A stretch of 64,000 bases of DNA. Source: Hyphomonas sp. GTDB taxonomy: Bacteria; Pseudomonadota; Alphaproteobacteria; Caulobacterales; Hyphomonadaceae. Position 1 is the first letter of the stretch. Every line of letters begins with the position of its first letter. The notes under the pieces are model-generated. The model was not told the DNA's origin. It saw only the letters and a program-made list of their open reading frames with translations, and ran no database searches. The stretch lies in contig NZ_CP051230.1 of the NCBI RefSeq assembly GCF_017792385.1, forward strand, positions 2,294,001 to 2,358,000. The letters run 5' to 3'. The position numbers and the translations under genes are program-made. This document shows positions 42,455 to 50,056 of the stretch, one piece after another.

Positions 42455-43474
42455 TCAAACCTCGACAAGGCGCTTTCGGACGCGCGCAGAGATCATGTCG
42501 AGGGCGACAACGGTCAGAAAAATGACGAGCAGGATGGTGCCCACCCGGTCGTACTGGAACATGTCGAAACGTCCCTTCATTTCCTGTCCGATCCCACCGG
42601 CTCCAACAAGACCGATCACGGTCGCCATGCGAATGTTCCGGTCAAGAATGTAGAGCGACAATCCGGTATAACTGGGCAGGATTTGTGGGAGGACGGCGAG
42701 GCGCAGAATGGTGAACGTGCCCGCCCCGGTTGCTCTCAGGGCGTTCTGCGGGCTCTTGTTCGCGGCCTCTATGTCTTCTGCGTAGAACTTTCCGAGAAAG
42801 CCGATGCTGTGGAAGGTGAGCGCAAGAATGCCGGCGATCGGACCGAATCCGAAGGCCAGCACCAAAAAGAGCGCGCTGATCAGTTCCGGGATTGACCGGA
42901 GCATGGAAACGAACGCCCTTGCGGTGACATAGGCAACCGGATGGGGGGAATGATTTTCCGATGCCAGCCAGGCGAGCGGCAGGCTGAGGCCGATGGCGAT
43001 CAGGCTGGCCCAGATCGCGATCTCGATCGTTTCAAGCATCTTGCCCAGCACAAAGACCAGGTATCCCACCGGCTCGACCAGAAAGCGGCGCTCGCTCGAG
43101 ATTGTGGTCATTTGCAGCGTATCGGGATCGAGCTCCGTGGTCTCGACCATCACGGTTTCCAGCCGAGACCAAACCGGCAAGGCCGTTTCGTCAAATCCTT
43201 CGATCAAGTCGACCGGGCGTCTTTCGGCAATCGCGATGGGAAACATGTCCCCCGTCACGCTTTCGATGCCTCGCCCGACCTGTGAGGTCTCGGCCTGTCC
43301 GGTGAAATCCAGGACGAAATGCCCGATCTCGACCAGCATGCGGTCCAACTGCATGCGCTGGGCCGACAAACTGGCAGCTGTCAGCACGATCAGGAGTATG
43401 GCGATGGAGCGCCAGCCGAAGGGCTGCTTCAACTGCCAGTTCGGTGCGGCGGCGCGGGCAGGGATTGTCGACAT
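42455..43474 (-). CDS. phnE: Phosphonate-type ABC transporter permease (PhnE-like)
   Basis: A 339-residue inner-membrane permease of the PhnE family. After one N-terminal membrane segment (IAILLIVLTAASLSA) and a large periplasmic loop, the BPD-transport core carries about five helices and the coupling motif ENHSPHPVAYVTARAFVSML / TGAGTFTILRLAVLPQILPS. The ATG at 43474 lies two bases after the phnC stop; the longer ORF overlaps phnC and is rejected. It is the last gene of the phnD-phnC-phnE operon. The solute may be phosphonate, phosphite or another organophosphorus compound; this family has broad ligands. Confidence 0.9.
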   Translation of the reverse strand: MSTIPARAAAPNWQLKQPFGWRSIAILLIVLTAASLSAQRMQLDRMLVEIGHFVLDFTGQAETSQVGRGIESVTGDMFPIAIAERRPVDLIEGFDETALPVWSRLETVMVETTELDPDTLQMTTISSERRFLVEPVGYLVFVLGKMLETIEIAIWASLIAIGLSLPLAWLASENHSPHPVAYVTARAFVSMLRSIPELISALFLVLAFGFGPIAGILALTFHSIGFLGKFYAEDIEAANKSPQNALRATGAGTFTILRLAVLPQILPSYTGLSLYILDRNIRMATVIGLVGAGGIGQEMKGRFDMFQYDRVGTILLVIFLTVVALDMISARVRKRLVEV

Positions 43475-43475
43475 T

Positions 43476-44264
43476 CTATGCCACCTCCCTGCGTACGACG
43501 GACGCCCCGGACGCGATATTGAAGATCGACTGAACGGCGTCACGTGACAAGGCGTCCGGCGGCCCGTCAAAAACAATCTGCCCGTCATTCAACCCGATGA
43601 TCCGGTCGGCGTAACTTTTCGCCAGATCGATCTGGTGAAGCGAGCAGAGCACAGCCGCACCGCGTTCCTTTGCGGCACGTTTCAGCAATTCCATTGTCTC
43701 CGTCGAGGATTTCGGGTCGAGGCTGGCCACTGGCTCGTCCGCCAGGATCAGGCCTGGATCAGACATCAGTGCCCGGGCAATTCCCACCCGTTGCTTCTGG
43801 CCGCCTGACAATTGCCCGGCCTGCCGGTTGGCATGGTCTTCGGTCAAACCGACTTGATCCAGAAGGGCGCAGGCCTTGCTCTGGATGGCTTTCGGATAGA
43901 TTTGGAGTGCGACGCGCCACCAACTCAGCCTGGCTGCCACTCCCGACATGACATTCTGCGCGGTGGTCAATCGGTCGGACAGGCCGTAATCCTGATGAAC
44001 CATTCCGACGGCCTGCAGGCGCTTGCGGGCAAGGGGCGCGCCGTGGAGGAATATGTCACCGGCATTCACGGGGGTGAGGCCCGCGATACATTTCAGCAAG
44101 GTGGATTTCCCTGATCCCGAGGCCCCGAGGACAACGCAGAAACTGCCCGGCGCGACGTTCAGGGAAAAGTCCCGGAGAATGTCGGGGCCGCCCTCATAGG
44201 ATTTGAATATGTGCGACACGCTCAGGGCAGACATGCTCGGCGCCGTTCCAGATTGATCCGTCAT
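43476..44264 (-). CDS. phnC: Phosphonate-type ABC transporter ATPase (PhnC-like)
   Basis: A 262-residue ABC ATPase. Walker A GASGSGKST at residues 47-55, the signature LSGGQKQRVGIARAL from 152, Walker B LILADEPVASLD at about 172, and an H-loop (SLHQIDLAKSYADRIIGL). The closest family by motif and context is PhnC. It powers uptake with the PhnE-like permease and the PhnD-like binding protein, which flank it with 1 and 10 base gaps. Confidence 0.92.
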   Translation of the reverse strand: MTDQSGTAPSMSALSVSHIFKSYEGGPDILRDFSLNVAPGSFCVVLGASGSGKSTLLKCIAGLTPVNAGDIFLHGAPLARKRLQAVGMVHQDYGLSDRLTTAQNVMSGVAARLSWWRVALQIYPKAIQSKACALLDQVGLTEDHANRQAGQLSGGQKQRVGIARALMSDPGLILADEPVASLDPKSSTETMELLKRAAKERGAAVLCSLHQIDLAKSYADRIIGLNDGQIVFDGPPDALSRDAVQSIFNIASGASVVRREVA

Positions 44265-44274
44265 GTGAACAGGT

Positions 44275-45207
44275 CTAACCGCGCTGGTCCGAGACAGCCT
44301 TGCGCAACAACGCGGCCATATAGTCTTCGGTCAGGAAAGAGGTTGCCTCGATGACGCTGTCAAACAGGGCCTCGCCGGCTTCGGTGTTATAGCGGTCGAC
44401 GCGTTTGCCACCATAGCCCCGAATGGCGTCCGGATTGACGCCAGCGGCGTTGTGAACCCGGCTCATCGCCAATCTGAGCCGGGCCTTCGTATCCTCCGGA
44501 AGGCCTGTATGCATGGCGATGGGGGGATTTGGAATCGGGGCAGACCTTGCGAGAATTCTGAAGGCTCTCGGATCGAGGCTCCCCTGATTTACGGCGCGCT
44601 CAAACGAGACGAAGGATGCGCCTGCGGCATCGGCATGCCCGTTCTTCAGCGCAAGGAGGCTGTTTGTGTGACTGCCCGTGATGCGTATGCCTGCCAGATC
44701 GTTCAGCGGGTCCACATCTTCCTTCCTCAACAGGGCCAGCGGATAGGAGAAGCTGCTGGCAGAGTGGCTTGATCCGAGCGCGACGGCGTGTCCGGTCAGA
44801 TCTGAAGCATCCTGGAAGTCCGAATCCGAAGCGACGAACAGTCCCGCATAATATGTTGAAGCGCCGTTCCGCTCCTCCACGGCAAGCAATTCGGCGCATC
44901 CCCGCTCACGCGCCTCGATATACGAAGCCGGGCCGAACCAGGCAATGTCGGTCAATCCGGCGCACATGCCCTCGATCACCGCTGCATAGCTCTGCCCGGT
45001 GCTTACGGTGAAATGCAGGCCGCTGCTCCTCGTGATGGCATCGAACAGGGGCTGGAAGTCTGCCTTTGTGCCGTCTTCCGTCCCGCCATCTGCAGGAATC
45101 AGCATTACCCGAACCGGGTTCTTCGCAGTTCCGATGGCGTCGGCCAATGCGGGAAGCGGCGACAGCAACGTGGTGCAAATCATGATGGCGGCGGAGAGGA
45201 TGCGCAT
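44275..45207 (-). CDS. phnD: Phosphonate-type ABC transporter substrate-binding protein (PhnD-like)
   Basis: A 310-residue periplasmic binding protein of the PhnD/PtxB/HtxB class. The signal peptide (MRILSAAIMICTTLLSPLPA) fixes the start at 45207, although the frame is open 35 codons further. The family pocket motifs are visible: PLFDAITRSSGLHFTVSTGQ, TDIAWFGPASYIEA, GSHTNSLLALKNGHADAAG. Such proteins bind the phosphoryl head of small phosphonates, phosphite or related molecules. It is divergent from the RpiR-type regulator; the shared gap holds a palindrome at 45329. Confidence 0.9.
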   Translation of the reverse strand: MRILSAAIMICTTLLSPLPALADAIGTAKNPVRVMLIPADGGTEDGTKADFQPLFDAITRSSGLHFTVSTGQSYAAVIEGMCAGLTDIAWFGPASYIEARERGCAELLAVEERNGASTYYAGLFVASDSDFQDASDLTGHAVALGSSHSASSFSYPLALLRKEDVDPLNDLAGIRITGSHTNSLLALKNGHADAAGASFVSFERAVNQGSLDPRAFRILARSAPIPNPPIAMHTGLPEDTKARLRLAMSRVHNAAGVNPDAIRGYGGKRVDRYNTEAGEALFDSVIEATSFLTEDYMAALLRKAVSDQRG

Positions 45208-45328
45208 CTCGGTAAACCCCGTTTCACCCGGCGAGCGCATCAATTGATGCGTCGCAGCATTGTCGAATGAGGGCGTAGCATCGGCTTGTGACATTGGTGT
45301 TACGGAGTTCATATATCCTTGATAAAAA

Positions 45329-45344
45329 TTGAGTAGTATTCAAT
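45329..45344. promoter_or_regulatory. Candidate RpiR operator, site 1 (phnD / rpiR gap)
   Basis: TTGAGTAGTATTCAAT; together with the preceding A it contains the inverted repeat ATTGA-N7-TCAAT (45328-45344). It lies between the divergent phnD and rpiR-type genes. It agrees with the site at 47078 at 12 of 16 positions in the same orientation. Confidence 0.5.
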
Positions 45345-45373
45345 CATGCCGCTGTGAATGCGAAGGGATGCTC

Positions 45374-46276
45374 ATGCCGGAGAACAAGACGAAACGGAAA
45401 TCCGCCACCAAGAAGCGGTCGGATGTCGCGATTGTCGACAATGTGATGACGCGGATCCGTGTCCGGCATCCGTCCCTCGGGCCGAGCACGCGCTCCATCG
45501 CCGACTTTGTGCTGGAAAACCCACGCAAGGTTGTGGGAATGTCCGTAACCGAACTTGCCGAGGCGACGGGGGCGAGTGATGGGAGTGTGATCAATTTCTG
45601 CCGGCAACTGGATTTGTCCGGCTTTCAGCAATTGAAGCTGAGCCTGGCGCAGGATGTTGTGCAGCCGGTTCAGTTCATCCATGAGGATCTCCAGCCGGGG
45701 GATGACACCGGCACGGTGTGCCGCAAGATGTTCCATGCGGGCATTCAGGCCCTCAAGGATACGATGTCGATTCTGGATGCGGATGCCGTGTCTGCGGCGG
45801 TGGAGATCATTCGCTCCGCCCGGCGGGTCGAGATCTACGGCATCGGCTCCTCCGCGCCGATTGCTGAGGACGCCCAATACCGCATGCTCCGCATCGGCCT
45901 TGATGCGCGGGTCGTGGTGGACAGCCATGTCCAGGCGATCAGTGCCTCGAGAACCGGGCCGGATGTGGCCGTGCTTACCATCTCGCACTCCGGCGCAACC
46001 CATGAAACGCTCGCCGCGACCCGGCTCGCCAAGGATGCAGGCGCCAAGACGATCATCGTGACGAATTTCTCGAGTTCGCCGCTTCAGGCCTATGCCGATG
46101 TGAAGCTGTTCACCATGGCGCGCGAGACCAAATTCCGTACCGAGGCCATGACCAGCCGGATCGCCCAATTGTGCGTGCTGGATGCGTTGATTGCAGCGCT
46201 GGCACTGGCCGATTATGACCGTGCCACCGAGACTTTGCGCAAGACATTCGATGTTTTGTCTCTGAAGCGGTTCTAG
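45374..46276 (+). CDS. MurR/RpiR-family transcriptional regulator
   Basis: A 300-residue regulator. After a basic N-terminal tail (KTKRKSATKKRSD) comes the RpiR-type helix-turn-helix (about residues 20-95; SVTELAEATGASDGSVINFC), then a SIS domain that binds phosphorylated ligands (VEIYGIGSSAPIAEDAQYRM; VLTISHSGATHETLAATRLA). The ATG at 45374 has GAAGG at normal spacing; the ATG at 45368 is too close to it. It is divergent from phnDCE and 3'-overlaps the HAD gene by 4 bases. RpiR regulators usually sense sugar phosphates, which suggests a phosphorylated inducer. A second similar operator at 47078 extends its likely regulon. Confidence 0.9.
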   Translation: MPENKTKRKSATKKRSDVAIVDNVMTRIRVRHPSLGPSTRSIADFVLENPRKVVGMSVTELAEATGASDGSVINFCRQLDLSGFQQLKLSLAQDVVQPVQFIHEDLQPGDDTGTVCRKMFHAGIQALKDTMSILDADAVSAAVEIIRSARRVEIYGIGSSAPIAEDAQYRMLRIGLDARVVVDSHVQAISASRTGPDVAVLTISHSGATHETLAATRLAKDAGAKTIIVTNFSSSPLQAYADVKLFTMARETKFRTEAMTSRIAQLCVLDALIAALALADYDRATETLRKTFDVLSLKRF

Positions 46277-47049
46277 CCGCCGCGGCCCTTTGCCAGGGCG
46301 TCGAATACGTGAGGCGACCGGGCCGAGGTGAGGATCGCCTGCATGCCGAGCGCCTGTGCGCCGGCAATGTCGGTCATCGGGTTGTCCCCCAGCATGACAA
46401 CCTCTTCCGGCGCCATGCCCAGCGCCTTGCACCCGAGCTGGAACAGGTGCGGCGACGGTTTCCCCACAATGTCCATTCGGGTTTCGTCCAGGTCCACACA
46501 GGCGCGAATGGCGGCGAGCAGCGATCCGGTTTCCGGCTTCAGGCCACCATCCGGTGCTGGGTGCGTAAGGTCAGGGTTCGCGACGATCAGGTGCGCGCCA
46601 GCCGCCAGGGAGTTCACCGCGCGCTCAAGACGCCGATAGGTGAAGCGCCGGTCGCGCAGCAGGACCACGGTGTCGGCATTTTCCTGTGTCAGGCTCAGAC
46701 CGAGGTTCCGGGCAATCCCGCGCATGTGGGGATCACCGAGAACCATCGTGTTCACCCCGTTCCAATCTGTTGCACGGTGCAGCGCCTCGATGCCGGCAAG
46801 GAGTATTCTGTTGCAGGGGAGTTCTATTTCGTCCCGCTTGAGTATCGCCTGAAAGTCTTCCGGGGTGCAGGTGGAATTGTTCGAGACGATGGCGACCCGC
46901 TCCTGATGTGCGCGCAGGAACGCGGCGGCTTCCGGGATCAGGGTGTTCCCGAGCGCGCAGCAGCCATCCCAGTCGACCAGGAATCCGGATGCGGAGTTGC
47001 CGATATCGGTGATTTCTTCAAGGCGTTCGGCAGGATACTCATAGGCCAT
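46273..47049 (-). CDS. HAD-IIA (NagD/phosphoglycolate-phosphatase-like) hydrolase
   Basis: A 258-residue haloacid-dehalogenase subclass IIA phosphatase. Motif I is FLVDWDGCCALGNTLIP (nucleophile Asp and second Asp), motif II VAIVSNNSTC, motif III Lys in GKPSPHLFQLGC, motif IV VMLGDNPMTDIAGAQALG. Motif I has DWDGC rather than the usual DxDGT/V. The enzyme would remove phosphate from a small cytoplasmic phosphoester; it is not the PhnX phosphonatase subclass. Start 47049: GGAG six bases upstream. It sits between the regulator and the TonB receptor, divergent from the latter. Confidence 0.88.
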   Translation of the reverse strand: MAYEYPAERLEEITDIGNSASGFLVDWDGCCALGNTLIPEAAAFLRAHQERVAIVSNNSTCTPEDFQAILKRDEIELPCNRILLAGIEALHRATDWNGVNTMVLGDPHMRGIARNLGLSLTQENADTVVLLRDRRFTYRRLERAVNSLAAGAHLIVANPDLTHPAPDGGLKPETGSLLAAIRACVDLDETRMDIVGKPSPHLFQLGCKALGMAPEEVVMLGDNPMTDIAGAQALGMQAILTSARSPHVFDALAKGRGG

Positions 47050-47077
47050 GGTCCACTCCGGCAAGGGCTGTTTCGTG

Positions 47078-47093
47078 ATGAGTTTTTCTCAAT
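47078..47093. promoter_or_regulatory. Candidate RpiR operator, site 2 (HAD / TonB receptor gap)
   Basis: ATGAGTTTTTCTCAAT contains TGAG-N5-CTCA, a short inverted repeat, and shares 12 of 16 positions with site 1 at 45329. It lies 29 bases upstream of the HAD start and in the AT-rich control region of the TonB receptor at 47260. Confidence 0.45.
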
Positions 47094-47259
47094 AATAAAA
47101 CCATCATGATGTAAATATCATTCATACAATGTTTTCTTAATCTTCATGGAAGTGTCGCGTTGAGCCTCTAGAGCACCCTCGTGGCAGGGGGCGCCCGCCC
47201 GCCTCCGGCCGCGGTCCGCCGATCATGGCGATCCCTGGGGTTAGATGGAGAGACCAGCG

Positions 47260-49929
47260 ATGAGATTTGAGACAAGCAGAAGTTTGAGACTGGGCTTGAG
47301 CGCCCTGATGGCGACGGCGGCAATTCCCGCCGCGCTGGCGCAGGAAGCCGAAACCGGGGAGAATTCCCGGCGCCTGGAGACGATCCGCGTGGAAGGCCAG
47401 GCCGTCGATGCCTCCGCATCCGACATTGCGGTGGACTTTGCCGAGTTCGGCACGCAGGTCCAGCTGATCAGTTCGGATGAAATCGAGACCGGCGGCTTCA
47501 CCAATTTCGGTGAACTGGCTTCCGGCCTGATCCGCGGGGCAAACATCGGATATTCGCCGGATGAAGGCGAATTTACCATTCGGATCGATGGCGGCACAGA
47601 CCGCGACACCTTGTTGCTGGTGGACGGTGCGCCCTTCTTTGACCGCTCCTCCCCACTGGAGGATTTGTGGCCGGCCACCGCAATCGATCCCCGCATGATC
47701 GAAAGCGTTGAAGTTTATCGCGGCGGCAACAGCCTGTATTTCGGGTCGAATGGCGGCCTGGGCGTTGTCAGCGTCAAGACCAAGCGCCCCGATGGCACTC
47801 AGAAAGGCGAATTCGGCGTCTATGCCGGATCGTTCAAGACGCGCGAGTATTATGGCAACATGTCGTTCCCGCTCGACAAAGCCGGAAAGCACTCCGTGCT
47901 TGTGTACGGACGGTCCTATGAAACCGATGCACACGAGCTGTTCGACGAGTCGGCCTATAGCGACAATGTGCTTGCTCTCGGCGGCCGCCATGAATTCCCG
48001 TACAGCTTCAACAGCCTCGGCATCAAATATCTCTGGGACATCGCGCCCGAGACCGAATTGCTGCTTGGCGCCTCCTATACGACGATCGATTTCCGGGATT
48101 CCTTCCCGCAGAGCACGGTGTTCCAGCCAAACTTCACCGAATTCCCGATCTATACCGGGGAGTTCAAGCACCGGTTCAGTGACAAGCTGAAACTGAACAT
48201 CGAGGCGCACTATCAAGACCCGCAGCTGAAGAACAACGAGATCGACGCGCAGATCTGCCAGATCCCGCGCCTCTCTGACCTGTCTGCCGACATCCAGACC
48301 CTCGCCGCAAATCAGGGCATTACGGGCTTTTCCACCGCTTCGGAGTTCGAGAGCTTCGCGGCCGGCATACCCGGGCTGGCTGCCGGCTGTGTGACCAATC
48401 CGGTCGGCAGTGCAGGCGGTGCCTCGGATGACAGCTGGAATGGCGGCAGCTCGTTCTACATCAACCAGGATCCGGACAGCCCATTCTACGGTCAGCCCTA
48501 CGGCACGCACGAGAATCCGTTCCCGATCGGCGCTCCGATGGGATACGTCATCCAGTCCACGGCCAGCTTTGGCGATGGCGGCCTGACAAAGGGCTTCGGT
48601 ACGACGGACCAGCGGGAATCCGGTTATGTCGATTACGGCATCAATGCCCGCGCGACCTATACTGTGAACGATTATCTCGAAATCGTCGCAGGCCTGCAGA
48701 ATACAAGCTATACTGACAATTCAGACGACTCCTTCGGCGTGCGGGATGTCACCCTGACCAGTACGGGCGTCTATGGCGACCTGCGCGTGACGCTGCCGGT
48801 GCTGGACGGCTTCAGCGGCTCCTTCGCGGCCCGTCAGGACTTCAATGACAATTTCGACGACCAGTCGATCTGGAAAGTTGGTCTGCGCCAGGATTTCGGG
48901 CGCGGTATCTATGCGCGTGGCTCGGGCGGCACGTCCTACAGCCTGCCGAAGATCGACGAGATCGGGGCCTTCGGTGCCGGATCGAATATCAATCCGGGCC
49001 TGCAGCCACAGGAAGTCAATGCTTTCAATATCGGTGCAGGCATCGACGGCGAAATCTTCGGCGGCACCTACAATGTCGAAATCGGCTATTTCGAGACGGA
49101 GATCAAGAACCTCTTCTCCAGCCGCGCGGTCGGGGCGGTCTGCTTCGAATATGCCAATGACATTGCCAATCCGCTGTTCAACAATCTGACGAATGACACC
49201 GCCGCCATCGAGCGCAATCGCAGCTCGATCGTCGCGCCTGATGCTTTCTGCGCAACCGCAGCGGCCGGGCTGAATGATCCGGGCGAGACCGTCGCCGTGA
49301 ACGCACTGCGCCAACAGGATATTGAAGGCATCACGCTGGACGTCGCCTTCGACTTCGACAAATGGCAAGCCGATTTCAGCTTCACGGACATGGAATCCCT
49401 GGAGCCGAACCCGATCTATGGCGTGGCCGCCCGTCTGGATGGCACGACCACCGATCTGGACTTCGTGGTTCCGGGGCGTGCGGGAAGCGCCGAGTTCCGC
49501 CAGTCCTCCGAACGGCCGGAATGGACGCTGTCGGGCCTCATCACCTACACGCCGACAGATCGCTGGGTCTTCTCCCTCAATCCGCGTTGGCAGGGGCCGG
49601 AATGGGCCTATGCCGGTACCAGCCTTGCGCGGATGGTGGACGAGGACGGCAACCGCGTGGTCGAGGATCTGAATTTCGGTGACTATTTCGTGCTGAACGG
49701 CTCGGTGCAGTATTTCATGGGTGAGGACAAGCAGCATCGCTTCCTGATCCGCGGCGTGAACCTTCTGGATGAGGATTATTTCGAGCGCGCCTCCGGCGGC
49801 TCTGGCTACAGCCGGGACCGGGCGGTCGTGCGTGGAGAAGTCGGACCGAACGACAGCGCCTATTACCGCCAGTATGGATGGAACGGCAAGCCGCGCTCCT
49901 TCTGGATCCAGTACGAGTATTCGTTCTAG
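47260..49929 (+). CDS. TonB-dependent receptor of the organophosphorus locus
   Basis: An 889-residue outer-membrane TonB-dependent receptor. Signal peptide about residues 1-28 (LMATAAIPAALAQE), plug with LETIRVEGQAVDA, FTIRIDGGTDRDTLLLVDGA and ESVEVYRGGNSLYFGSNGGL, then a beta-barrel ending YGWNGKPRSFWIQYEYSF with the terminal aromatic. The ATG at 47260 has GGAGAG upstream; the ATG at 47245 overlaps that site. It is divergent from the HAD phosphatase and followed by PhoD in the same direction. By context the ligand would be a bulky phosphorus-containing molecule; this is inference. Confidence 0.92.
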   Translation: MRFETSRSLRLGLSALMATAAIPAALAQEAETGENSRRLETIRVEGQAVDASASDIAVDFAEFGTQVQLISSDEIETGGFTNFGELASGLIRGANIGYSPDEGEFTIRIDGGTDRDTLLLVDGAPFFDRSSPLEDLWPATAIDPRMIESVEVYRGGNSLYFGSNGGLGVVSVKTKRPDGTQKGEFGVYAGSFKTREYYGNMSFPLDKAGKHSVLVYGRSYETDAHELFDESAYSDNVLALGGRHEFPYSFNSLGIKYLWDIAPETELLLGASYTTIDFRDSFPQSTVFQPNFTEFPIYTGEFKHRFSDKLKLNIEAHYQDPQLKNNEIDAQICQIPRLSDLSADIQTLAANQGITGFSTASEFESFAAGIPGLAAGCVTNPVGSAGGASDDSWNGGSSFYINQDPDSPFYGQPYGTHENPFPIGAPMGYVIQSTASFGDGGLTKGFGTTDQRESGYVDYGINARATYTVNDYLEIVAGLQNTSYTDNSDDSFGVRDVTLTSTGVYGDLRVTLPVLDGFSGSFAARQDFNDNFDDQSIWKVGLRQDFGRGIYARGSGGTSYSLPKIDEIGAFGAGSNINPGLQPQEVNAFNIGAGIDGEIFGGTYNVEIGYFETEIKNLFSSRAVGAVCFEYANDIANPLFNNLTNDTAAIERNRSSIVAPDAFCATAAAGLNDPGETVAVNALRQQDIEGITLDVAFDFDKWQADFSFTDMESLEPNPIYGVAARLDGTTTDLDFVVPGRAGSAEFRQSSERPEWTLSGLITYTPTDRWVFSLNPRWQGPEWAYAGTSLARMVDEDGNRVVEDLNFGDYFVLNGSVQYFMGEDKQHRFLIRGVNLLDEDYFERASGGSGYSRDRAVVRGEVGPNDSAYYRQYGWNGKPRSFWIQYEYSF

Positions 49930-49987
49930 CCATTCGATAGCTAGGCCCTGTTGCCGCAGGGCCTAGCCTCCACCCCCGATCGAATGG
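49930..49987 (+). other. Nested inverted repeats downstream of the TonB receptor
   Basis: CTAGGCCCTG (49941-49950) pairs with CAGGGCCTAG (49957-49966), and this hairpin is enclosed by CCATTCGAT (49930-49938) pairing with ATCGAATGG (49979-49987). There is no T tail. It could stabilise the receptor mRNA 3' end, or be the first part of a composite terminator with the hairpin at 49992. Confidence 0.6.
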
Positions 49988-49991
49988 TTCT

Positions 49992-50026
49992 GGTCACCGG
50001 CGAAAAGACCCCCGCCGGTGACCTTT
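49992..50026 (+). terminator. Hairpin terminator between TonB receptor and phoD
   Basis: GGTCACCGGC (49992-50001) pairs with GCCGGTGACC (50014-50023) over a 12-base loop, followed by TTTCTCC. This probably reduces read-through from the receptor into phoD, so phoD may need its own promoter or be set at a lower level. Confidence 0.7.
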
Positions 50027-50056
50027 CTCCCTCACCATAGGATGAAAGGAAGCAAC

